Source of the DNA: Candidatus Aenigmatarchaeota archaeon
GTDB taxonomy: Archaea > Aenigmatarchaeota > Aenigmatarchaeia > CG10238-14 > SCSR01
Direction: 5' to 3'
NCBI GenBank assembly: GCA_018304615.1
Contig: JAGVVV010000006.1
Location: 1 to 58,926, forward strand
Length of the DNA stretch: 58,926 bases
Shown: piece by piece, positions 31,879 through 39,483 of the stretch
How the letters are laid out: each line of letters begins with the position of its first letter
Numbering within the stretch: position 1 is the first letter of the stretch
Position numbers and translations under genes: made by a program
Notes under the pieces: generated by a model
What the model was told of the DNA's origin: nothing
The model's database searches: none
Seen by the model: the letters and a program-made list of their open reading frames with translations, nothing else

Positions 31879-32970
31879 TTATTTTTTCATGAATTTGGAA
31901 AGAGAACCCTCTTTCTTCCTCTCGAAAGACCCTATTCTAACCCCGATCCTGCGGACGTCGATATCGACATTATGCAGGAACTCGCGCAGCAATTCCCTCG
32001 AGACCTTTTTGACAATTTTGGCGTCATTTGTGTAGCTTTCGATGGTTCTAGATTTGCTTCTACTCTCTAGGTTTTTCATGAATGCTATGATTCCTATGTT
32101 TTTGAACAAAGTTTTTTCTTCTTTTGCTCGCTGGGCAACTTCTACACAGAGCTTGTCTGTCACTTCAGAAATTAAGTTGAAATCCCTAGAATCCTCTTTC
32201 AGAGTTTCTATTTTGCTCATCTGCACGTTGTCAGATCTAATTTCGACAGGTTCTTCATCAATCCCGTTGGCAGCATCGAAAAAATATTCACCTGTCTTAT
32301 TTCCGAACATGCCTTTCAATTTTTGAAGACCTACTTTTGACAAATCCTCTATGGTATTCACCCCAAGTTCCTTCATCTTCTCCTCGCTTTTCTTCCCAAC
32401 ACCAGGTATATCAGTCACTTTCAAAGGATTCAAGAATTTTTTTACTTCTTTTGGTTTCACCGCAGTCAAACCGTCTGGCTTTTTGAAACCTGATGATATT
32501 TTTGCAACAAGCTTGTTCGGACCTATGCCTATTGAGCAAATCAACTTTTCTTTTAATCTCAATTCCTTCTTTATGTCAGTTGCAAGTTTCACAGCATTGT
32601 CAAAATCCCCGTCAGTTCTCTTCGTGACATCCAAATAAGCTTCGTCTATGCTCCTCACTTCTAGTATGTCTGCGTGTTTTCCTAAAATTTCCATTACCCT
32701 GTTAGAAGTTTGAGAATAAAGCTCCCTGTCTGGAGGGAGGAAGTACACTTCTTTGTCTTTCATGATTCTTTTCGCGAAAACTATCGGCATCCCAGCTTTC
32801 ACTCCTGATTCTCTTGCCAGATAATTTGCAGAAGCAACAGCTCCTGAATCTTCAGTTCTTCCAGAATAAACACATACGATGACTGGTTTTCCAATGAGAG
32901 AAGGATTTTTTATTTCTTCGCACTGCGCAAAAAAATAGTTCAAATCTACATGCATGACAACTCTGGACAT
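31879..32970 (-). CDS. dinB: DNA polymerase IV (Y family)
   Basis: A translesion polymerase. The catalytic acids are in VVMHVDLNYFFAQCE and in VRSIDEAYLDVT (SIDE motif); SGAVASANYLARESGVKAGM is the incoming-nucleotide region, and the helix-hairpin-helix thumb reads LKVTDIPGVGKKSEEKM. The little-finger domain follows, and the C-terminus ends KKEGSLSKFMKK, a possible PCNA-binding tail. MSRVVMHV at 32970 is the preferred start; an upstream in-frame start adds eight unrelated residues. Confidence 0.93.
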   Translation of the reverse strand: MSRVVMHVDLNYFFAQCEEIKNPSLIGKPVIVCVYSGRTEDSGAVASANYLARESGVKAGMPIVFAKRIMKDKEVYFLPPDRELYSQTSNRVMEILGKHADILEVRSIDEAYLDVTKRTDGDFDNAVKLATDIKKELRLKEKLICSIGIGPNKLVAKISSGFKKPDGLTAVKPKEVKKFLNPLKVTDIPGVGKKSEEKMKELGVNTIEDLSKVGLQKLKGMFGNKTGEYFFDAANGIDEEPVEIRSDNVQMSKIETLKEDSRDFNLISEVTDKLCVEVAQRAKEEKTLFKNIGIIAFMKNLESRSKSRTIESYTNDAKIVKKVSRELLREFLHNVDIDVRRIGVRIGSFERKKEGSLSKFMKK

Positions 32971-33039
32971 GCTAAAATAATTGTTTTTCAACAAATTAAT
33001 TTAAATCTTTCACTATAACATTATCTTTAGGTTAAAGTT

Positions 33040-33297
33040 ATGAGCGCTTTAGAAAGTTTGGATCGTATGAAAGATAAAACAACTGTTCAGAAAAAAATAC
33101 AAGCGACAGCTGTTATGACTGTCTACTTGGATCTGGAGAGATTTGGTTTAGACAATGGAATTCGACCTACTCCAACAATGGATGCAAAATATGAAAATGC
33201 AAATAGGATGATTGAAGAAGGAAATTATCTTGATGCCTTTTTATTTTTCCAAGATCTTAATGCAGAATATAGTAAATTAATAAGAAGACGTTTGTAA
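33040..33297 (+). CDS. hypothetical helical protein, 85 aa
   Basis: A soluble, mainly helical frame (KDKTTVQKKIQATAVMTVYL, then YENANRMIEEGNYLDAFLFF), with the second part resembling a TPR-like helix pair. TATA-like elements lie between it and the divergent dinB gene. No family is recognised. Confidence 0.5.
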   Translation: MSALESLDRMKDKTTVQKKIQATAVMTVYLDLERFGLDNGIRPTPTMDAKYENANRMIEEGNYLDAFLFFQDLNAEYSKLIRRRL

Positions 33298-33328
33298 AAA
33301 ATCCAAGTTTTTGGCCGGTAATGAGATT

Positions 33329-33679
33329 TTAAAATTTCATCAGACTATCGACTAGTTTCTGTGTGGCTTCTTCCTGTTCAGGGTTAGGCTTTATCATTTG
33401 TCTGACCATGTCTTCTACTGCCTTCCTTTTAGCTGCTTCTCCTGCTTCGACTATCGCTTTGAAAGGAGCAGCCAATTTCTCAAGAAGCGACTTCATGTCA
33501 TCAACTTCATGCTTCAACTCCACGAGCGCTGTCCAAACCTGAGCGACCTTGACGTCGTCAGCCTGCATGTAAGCTCCTTGATGTTTTTTGGATCTTTCGA
33601 GAATCATGGAAAGAGTTTCTTTAGCCTCATCGTTCAAGTGGTCTTTCCAATCCCCTTCCCCAGAGCCTTGTCCCAACAT
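33329..33679 (-). CDS. hypothetical helical protein, 116 aa
   Basis: A charged, all-helical frame with heptad-like leucines (VWTALVELKHEVDDMKSLLE) and a C-terminal helix (EQEEATQKLVDSLMKF). No membrane segment. Convergent with the gene at 33040. Role unknown. Confidence 0.55.
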   Translation of the reverse strand: MLGQGSGEGDWKDHLNDEAKETLSMILERSKKHQGAYMQADDVKVAQVWTALVELKHEVDDMKSLLEKLAAPFKAIVEAGEAAKRKAVEDMVRQMIKPNPEQEEATQKLVDSLMKF

Positions 33680-33732
33680 GAAATATCAATTCAATAATAG
33701 ATTCGAAAATTTAAATGTTTGAAAAAACGACG

Positions 33733-36012
33733 TTAATTCTTTTTAGCCATCACTTCAGGCTCGCCTGGCAGTTCTCTTTCCTTGAACCAGACCCATCTCT
33801 TACCTTTCCCGTTTCTCTTCCACAGAATGTAAGCGATGATTATGAAGAGTATGAGGATCAAAACAAGCAATCCAAGTATGTAAACATTCGTCGGACTGAG
33901 TTCTGGGAATATCAACATCCCGATCAAGCTTCTTCCGTCAACCACTCTCAATGAAGTAGTCTGAGCTGATGTGGTCTTGTCCTTCGCATTTATCGTGAAA
34001 GTGTAATCTCCAACCTGGGCAGAACATGGAACTGCGGCAACTCCGTTCACAGTCACTCTGTCACCTGCATCTACTGTCACAGTATCAGGGCTGAAGTGGA
34101 CCCAATCTTTTGCCGGGCCAGATGCCCAGACCGTGAAGGTCTCCTTTGCTTTTCCTACGTTCATCAAATCAAAAGTGAACGAATTGATTTCGCATCTATT
34201 TGCTTCGTACTGAGCTTTCACTGCCAGAACAGGCTGACCGAATAGTATGTCGAAAGTTTTTTCCGCGATCAGTGAGTTGTAAGAGTTCGAGACTTCTAAA
34301 ACTGCCTTCTCCTTTCCAGCAGCATCGCTTGGCACGTTAATTGAAATCGAAGAAGATTTAGTTTCTCCTGGTGCTAAAGATGATATCGTCGCATCTGAAC
34401 TTGTCCCGAACATCTTCAATTTTGTACTGACCGAAGATTCGGTGAAGGTTCCACAATTGTTTATCGAAGCCTTGAAAGTCTCTGAATTGCCAGCTTTTAT
34501 TTCACCGTCGCCTGTCAGACTTGTAACTTTCAGACAGTGTTCACCAGCAGGTTGAGTTGCAGTTACTGTGTTTCTGTTCAAGCATAGATCATAAGAAGTT
34601 TGCTGGCTGTAGTAGACCGTCGCAGACCCTGATTGTGTGCTGTAACCAGGAGCTGAAGCTGTCATAGTATAAACACCTTGCCCGATTCCATAGAACATCA
34701 CAACCCCTGTTGAAGAGTATTGTGAATTTCCGCCAGGCCACACTTGGACAGTAGCAGGAACATAGTTGTTGTTGGAACAGTCTCTCACGTTAACAGCAAG
34801 AGTTCCGTAACCTGAACCGTAATAATAATTGTTGTTGTAATAGTACGGATATGTCGGATAATAAGTTGGATAATAATATTGTCCAGTGCAGTAACCTCCG
34901 CTGCAGTATGTTGCTGATGGGCATGAGTTGGTTATAGTCTGCCAGTAGTTTCCGTAGCAGTACTCATAAGAGTAAGATGTTGAGGAATAGCACTGGTAAT
35001 TTCTTGTCTGTCCGTATGTGCAAGTAGAAGAACAGCAGTATCCGTTGACACATTGGTTATTTCCGCAGTAGTTTGTCAATGTTTGCCAGGTCGTTCCGTC
35101 AGAACTGCACTGCTCGTACTGTGAAGTGTAAGAATTCACACAGTATTGGTTTCTAATCTGGCCAGGCGTGCAAACTTGGTTGTTGTTCACAGTGAAAGTG
35201 GCGTATGCGACTGCCTGGTTGCAGTTTGAAGATGTTGCTGTCGCAGTAACTGTATGTCCGCCTGAACTCAATCCTGAAACCCAGTAAGTGCGAGAATAAT
35301 AACCGCTGGAATCAGGGTAGACAGTTGCAATAAAATTGTTATCGACCATCAGACTGACTTGCGTGTTTTGATAGCCTGAATAATAAGATTTAGACACGTA
35401 TCCAGAAATTGTGACGTAATTGTTCATCTGGACTACATTAGGAGACACTTGAACTGAAACTTGCAGGTTGCATACAACTGGAACGCAGCTTCCGATGCAG
35501 CAGCTTGATGTGTCAGTAGCATAAGTGTAATAGCCGGAACAATATGAATTGGATCCGCAAACTACTCCGCCTTTGTTGTAGCAAGTCTGTGGATAGTAAG
35601 TTTGATAGTAAGTGGTCGTGTATGTCGGATAATATGTCGGGTAGTAGGTTGGATAATAAGTGGAAGTGTATGTCGGATAATATGTTGATGTGTATGTTTG
35701 GTAATATGTGGTTGTCGTAGTAGCTGGTCTACATGGCCATGCAGGATAAACAGAAGAACCGTAACATATCTCCAAATTTGAACACCATCTCTTGTCTTCA
35801 ATTATGGTGTTACCGTCTTTGCATACGAAGTGGTTATGACTTTCTCCGCCACCTGGTTCGTCACAAGTACAAATAGTGGCCGAAGAAGCAAATGATGGAA
35901 TTAAAACAAATGATATTGCCAATATTAGGAAAATAGGAATCAGATTCTTCATACTTGAAAGATTTTCACTAAAAAGATTAATCTGTGTTTGGTTTTCTTT
36001 TTGTCTAGACAT
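33733..36012 (-). CDS. large Tyr/Cys-rich surface protein
   Basis: About 759 residues. After a signal segment (IPIFLILAISFVLIPSFAS) comes a cysteine-containing domain, then tyrosine/threonine/proline-rich repeats (TSTYYPTYYPTY type), several cysteine pairs, a second Tyr/Asn-rich run, a carboxypeptidase-regulatory-like domain (GTLAVNVRDCSNNNYVPATV), NEW3-like domains, and a C-terminal helix with a basic tail. I chose ATG 36012 because TATA and the operator (36025-36042) lie just upstream; 35952 (MKNLIPIF) is a credible alternative. Probably part of the cell envelope. Confidence 0.75.
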   Translation of the reverse strand: MSRQKENQTQINLFSENLSSMKNLIPIFLILAISFVLIPSFASSATICTCDEPGGGESHNHFVCKDGNTIIEDKRWCSNLEICYGSSVYPAWPCRPATTTTTYYQTYTSTYYPTYTSTYYPTYYPTYYPTYTTTYYQTYYPQTCYNKGGVVCGSNSYCSGYYTYATDTSSCCIGSCVPVVCNLQVSVQVSPNVVQMNNYVTISGYVSKSYYSGYQNTQVSLMVDNNFIATVYPDSSGYYSRTYWVSGLSSGGHTVTATATSSNCNQAVAYATFTVNNNQVCTPGQIRNQYCVNSYTSQYEQCSSDGTTWQTLTNYCGNNQCVNGYCCSSTCTYGQTRNYQCYSSTSYSYEYCYGNYWQTITNSCPSATYCSGGYCTGQYYYPTYYPTYPYYYNNNYYYGSGYGTLAVNVRDCSNNNYVPATVQVWPGGNSQYSSTGVVMFYGIGQGVYTMTASAPGYSTQSGSATVYYSQQTSYDLCLNRNTVTATQPAGEHCLKVTSLTGDGEIKAGNSETFKASINNCGTFTESSVSTKLKMFGTSSDATISSLAPGETKSSSISINVPSDAAGKEKAVLEVSNSYNSLIAEKTFDILFGQPVLAVKAQYEANRCEINSFTFDLMNVGKAKETFTVWASGPAKDWVHFSPDTVTVDAGDRVTVNGVAAVPCSAQVGDYTFTINAKDKTTSAQTTSLRVVDGRSLIGMLIFPELSPTNVYILGLLVLILILFIIIAYILWKRNGKGKRWVWFKERELPGEPEVMAKKN

Positions 36013-36024
36013 AGTGTTACCTGT

Positions 36025-36042
36025 TTTACTATCTAATAGTAG
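36025..36042. promoter_or_regulatory. palindromic operator, copy 2
   Basis: TTTACTATCTAATAGTAG matches the operator at 31807 (TTTACTATCAAATAGTAA) in 16 of 18 positions. A TATA-like TTTAAATA lies about 20-25 bases farther from the gene (about 36057-36065), so the operator covers the expected transcription start, as at copy 1. Confidence 0.6.
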
Positions 36043-36141
36043 ATACAAGGGAAATCTATTTAAATCCCTACTAATACCAAAAAGACGAGAATCTAAATTC
36101 TATATACTGGGAAACCCCTAAATCAAGGAGAAAGTGACAAC

Positions 36142-36852
36142 ATGATAATAGCTGCTATTTCAGATGTACACTCTCCACAGTACTTTGACGAGTTTGTGAG
36201 AGCCGTAGATTGGATGAAAGTAAAACCAAATTTGTTCCTGATAGCCGGAGATATGGTAAACAGGGGAGAATTACCAGAATATGAGAAGGTATACAATGTC
36301 TTTTTCGGAAAAATCAACTGCCCGATCGTCGCTTGCTTCGGGAATAATGAGTTCCAACAGCTTAGGGATCAGCTGAAGACTAGATATCCTGACATAAAGT
36401 TCCTGGACGACGAGACTACTGTCCTTAACATAGGTGGAAAAGCAGTCGGGATCATTGGAACAACCGGAAGTCTTGAAACTCCGACCCCGTGGCAGAAAGC
36501 AAACATGCCAAACATACAGCAAATATTTGAAAGCAGGATCACTTTTGTTGAAAGATATCTTCAAAGGCTGAAAGTAGACTTTAAAATCGTCCTCTCCCAT
36601 TATGCTCCGACGTTCAAAACACTCGAGGGAGAAAATCCAAGGTTCTACACCAGTCAAGGGACGCAGCTTCTAGAACCAATACTTGTAAACAACAAGGCTA
36701 ATCTTGCTCTCCACGGCCACTCACACAGAGGAATCAAAATGGCATGGATAGATTCTGTCCCAATCTACAATGTCGCATTCCCAGTGAACAAGGAAGTTGT
36801 CATCATAGACACAGAGAAGGATTTGAAACCTGGAATCTCCAAGTTCGTCTGA
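36142..36852 (+). CDS. metallophosphoesterase
   Basis: Calcineurin-like fold with the expected metal-ligand blocks in order: ISDVHSP, IAGDMVNRG, CFGNNEF (where GNHE is usual, His replaced by Asn), VLSHYAP and LHGHSHRG. The GNNE change is also seen in some family branches. 236 residues, cytoplasmic; substrate unknown. It starts after an AGGAG element and is divergent from the large surface protein gene. Confidence 0.88.
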   Translation: MIIAAISDVHSPQYFDEFVRAVDWMKVKPNLFLIAGDMVNRGELPEYEKVYNVFFGKINCPIVACFGNNEFQQLRDQLKTRYPDIKFLDDETTVLNIGGKAVGIIGTTGSLETPTPWQKANMPNIQQIFESRITFVERYLQRLKVDFKIVLSHYAPTFKTLEGENPRFYTSQGTQLLEPILVNNKANLALHGHSHRGIKMAWIDSVPIYNVAFPVNKEVVIIDTEKDLKPGISKFV

Positions 36853-36893
36853 TTGCCTCTACAAAGAGATATTAATTCTTTCTCATAGAAAAC

Positions 36894-37052
36894 ATGAACA
36901 TGAAATCCTGTCCAAAATGCACGCGGGAATTTATCGACCAGTTCAACTTCTGCCCTATTGATGGGGAGAAGCTTTCCGCACAGAAATATGAAGCTGAGTC
37001 AGAAGAGAAAAATTCTAGAAGAGAGATTGACACGGAAGAATACGATTTTTAG
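36894..37052 (+). CDS. mini zinc-ribbon protein, 52 aa
   Basis: SCPKCTREFIDQFNFCPIDG is a short zinc-ribbon half with the CP-DG turn, followed by a charged tail (EAESEEKNSRREIDTEE). An ATG start shortly after the phosphoesterase gene and a 23-base gap to the HD gene suggest co-transcription. Function unknown. Confidence 0.6.
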   Translation: MNMKSCPKCTREFIDQFNFCPIDGEKLSAQKYEAESEEKNSRREIDTEEYDF

Positions 37053-37075
37053 TTAGAGGATTCTAATAACAAGTA

Positions 37076-37678
37076 ATGAAGAAAGAAAAAATAATCGATT
37101 TCTTGATTGAAGCGAACAAGCTGAAAGACTTGAAAAGAACAGGATGGGTCGCTCTGAAAGTGAAAAATTCAGAACATGTAGGAGATCATGTTTACTCTAT
37201 GATCATGCTGGCATCAGTCCTTGCAGACAAGCTGAAAGTAAACAAACAAAAATTGATGGAAATGATTTTAATTCATGAATTGCCTGAACTTTACGTTGGC
37301 GACATTGCTACTATTTTCGGAACAGGAACGATACACAAAACTGGTTACATGTATACACTTGATAAAAATGGGAAAATAAAAGAGTTCAAGGGAAACAAAC
37401 GTAGGCTCGAAGAAAACGCAATGAAAAAAATTTTAAACATGTTGCCAACAAATGTAAGGAAGAAATATTACAGGCTTTGGAAAGAGTTTGAAAAAAATAA
37501 AACTCCGCTTGCGCACGCCGCTCACGATTTAGATAGACTGGATCATACCGTTCTTGCATTGCTGTATAAAGACAGGACAAAAATAAAACTCGATGGTTTC
37601 ATCAATGTTGAAAGCAGGTTGAAAACAAAATATGCCAAAGAACTTCATAAGTTAATCAGAAAAAGATTTTACAAATAA
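37076..37678 (+). CDS. HD-domain phosphohydrolase (YfbR-like)
   Basis: The metal site of HD hydrolases is visible as EHVGDHVYSM, ILIHELPELYVGD and HAAHDLDRLDH. The 200-residue size and the GWVALKVKNSEHVGDH opening match HD_3-type 5'-deoxynucleotidase or related enzymes. It is cytoplasmic. Substrate not determined. It stops directly before the convergent gene at 37679. Confidence 0.85.
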   Translation: MKKEKIIDFLIEANKLKDLKRTGWVALKVKNSEHVGDHVYSMIMLASVLADKLKVNKQKLMEMILIHELPELYVGDIATIFGTGTIHKTGYMYTLDKNGKIKEFKGNKRRLEENAMKKILNMLPTNVRKKYYRLWKEFEKNKTPLAHAAHDLDRLDHTVLALLYKDRTKIKLDGFINVESRLKTKYAKELHKLIRKRFYK

Positions 37679-38734
37679 TTACATCTGTTCAGGAATTCTC
37701 ATCAAGTTCTTTCTGCCGAAGTGGTTTATCCCAAATCCAAGTGCAATCAATCCTGCCAGAACAGCTAGAGCAATCATAATGATCACTGATTCGCTGATAC
37801 CTGCAGCAGGAGTTACAGCAGTACTATAATGAGATTGAGATTCCCATGGAGGAGCATCGCCTTGGACTGCTATTCCGATAGTCTGTGGTGCTGCTGGCAA
37901 TGGAGAAGCTCTGTTCAAGCAGGTAGAACTAAGGCTTGTCGCGTCTGGAGAGACTGAAACAGAACCCTGTCCGGTAGTGTATCCGCCGGCGTATGCCCAA
38001 TAATTGTAATCTCCAGGCTGGATGTTTGAGAACAGAATCTTTCCGTTTACGGAAGATTGTGCATAAGCTCCGTTCCCTAGGACAGCCCATGATGGGAGTT
38101 GCTGGCCATTCGAACAGTCAGTTACATTCAACCACAAGGACGCGACATTAGTCTGGTACTGGTATGGGTATGGAAGATTTTGAACTGGCCCTTGGACATT
38201 AACTCTCTCAGTCCATATTCCAGGCTCACACCCATCTATAGAAGCGTTCACAGTCACCCAGTGCGGGCCGCTGTACAAGAAAGGAGATACAGGGAAGCTT
38301 GCATAATAATAACCATTCCAATCACCCTGAACAGTCGAGACCAGGCTACCATCCCAGTAAATAGAGGCTTTAGGATTGACGATTTGGTATCCGATCGCTG
38401 ACGTCCACATTCTTCCGTAAATAGTTAGCTTTGATCCGGCTTGGACTGTGGACCTGTCTATTGGAACTGTCACATTGGTGTAGCATTTGGCTGTGTTGAC
38501 AGTCCACGGCAATCCGTAATTGGTTGAGAAAAGAATCAAAGGATATTGCTGATTTGTCCAAGATCCCCATGGAGCCCAATTCCACTGCCATTGCTGTGGT
38601 ACCCATCCCCAAGGCCCTGGAACATTCTGGGATTGCCAGTTAGGATAGTACTGGGCAAAAGAAATTTGTGTGAAAACTTGGACGAAAACGAATAATGAAA
38701 CTGCGAACAAAACTAGTTTTCCCACACTCTTCAT
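37679..38734 (-). CDS. surface protein with regulatory-like beta domain and anchor
   Basis: A signal peptide (MKSVGKLVLFAVSLFVFVQV), a Trp/Gln/Pro-rich region (WQSQNVPGPWGWVPQQWQW), Ig-like repeats with cysteines, a carboxypeptidase-regulatory-like domain (LWLNVTDCSNGQQLPSW) like the one in the 33733 protein, and a C-terminal membrane helix. The preferred start is 38734; the frame upstream to 38782 has no signal-like features. Envelope protein, role unknown. Confidence 0.7.
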   Translation of the reverse strand: MKSVGKLVLFAVSLFVFVQVFTQISFAQYYPNWQSQNVPGPWGWVPQQWQWNWAPWGSWTNQQYPLILFSTNYGLPWTVNTAKCYTNVTVPIDRSTVQAGSKLTIYGRMWTSAIGYQIVNPKASIYWDGSLVSTVQGDWNGYYYASFPVSPFLYSGPHWVTVNASIDGCEPGIWTERVNVQGPVQNLPYPYQYQTNVASLWLNVTDCSNGQQLPSWAVLGNGAYAQSSVNGKILFSNIQPGDYNYWAYAGGYTTGQGSVSVSPDATSLSSTCLNRASPLPAAPQTIGIAVQGDAPPWESQSHYSTAVTPAAGISESVIIMIALAVLAGLIALGFGINHFGRKNLMRIPEQM

Positions 38735-38800
38735 ACCATTTCTTTGAATGTGAAAATACTTAAGTGATTGGGAATTTTTCATGAAATAGAAAATTTAAAT

Positions 38801-38938
38801 TCATTTCTTGAAAACAGACATGAAATCAACTTTCTCATGGCAGTATGCGCAAAGTATGTTCATCATCCCGTCGTTCTGCATGAGAACAGGTTTCCCTTTG
38901 GATTTGTCGCATGAATGAAGTTGTCTGAAGTCAATCAC
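38801..38938 (-). CDS. small Cys protein, 45 aa (GTG start)
   Basis: A minus-strand frame with RQLHSCDKSKGKPVLM, then NILCAYCHEKVDF. The H-x-C and CxxCH pattern suggests a zinc site. A TATA-like TATATT lies about 15-20 bases before the GTG, which would make it nearly leaderless. It overlaps the leader of the divergent gene at 39062, and the frame is short, so it is tentative. Confidence 0.45.
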   Translation of the reverse strand: MIDFRQLHSCDKSKGKPVLMQNDGMMNILCAYCHEKVDFMSVFKK

Positions 38939-39061
38939 TTTTTCACCAAAATGAATATACCCTTGCTCCGTGCATCTGGATCACAGCAAGCTTGTGCAAA
39001 CTCAACAGAGGCTTTTGAGCAAGGTAAAATTAATATAACCCTCAACCCTAAAATACTTTCT

Positions 39062-39364
39062 ATGCGACCTCTGGAAAGGCAAATAACTTCTCTCCAGGAC
39101 CTGAAAAATCAGTGGAAAGATCTAGACCAAGACGCAGGTATCAGGATAATACCAAACTGCAAGATATTCCGTCCTCAGACAAGAATTTTCCTATTCTTCT
39201 ATGACGGCAAGTACTGGATAAACATTTCAAATGATAATAAAAAGCAGAAAGAGTGCCCTGTTGGAAATAAGAATGAAGTAATTTTCGAAATCAAGGATTT
39301 CGACCGTGCATGGAGCGCGGTTCAGAAGATAATAGACCATCCTCTGCAGGCGTGGGCATACTAG
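39062..39364 (+). CDS. hypothetical protein, 100 aa
   Basis: MRPLERQITSLQDLKNQWKD onward, a mixed alpha/beta soluble protein with a central FLFFYDGKYWINI strand pair. I chose ATG 39062 because TATA-like ATTAATATAA lies about 30 bases upstream; the frame continues to 38915 but that part overlaps the small minus-strand gene. No family recognised. Confidence 0.5.
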   Translation: MRPLERQITSLQDLKNQWKDLDQDAGIRIIPNCKIFRPQTRIFLFFYDGKYWINISNDNKKQKECPVGNKNEVIFEIKDFDRAWSAVQKIIDHPLQAWAY

Positions 39365-39483
39365 TTTTTTAAGCATAGCTTCCTAAATGATTCAAGGTGT
39401 TCGAATTAGGTGGCTGAAGGGTTTACGAGTTCTGGATTTTTATTGTACAGTCTCCTTAAATTAGAGATAAAAGGAAGCTTTAG

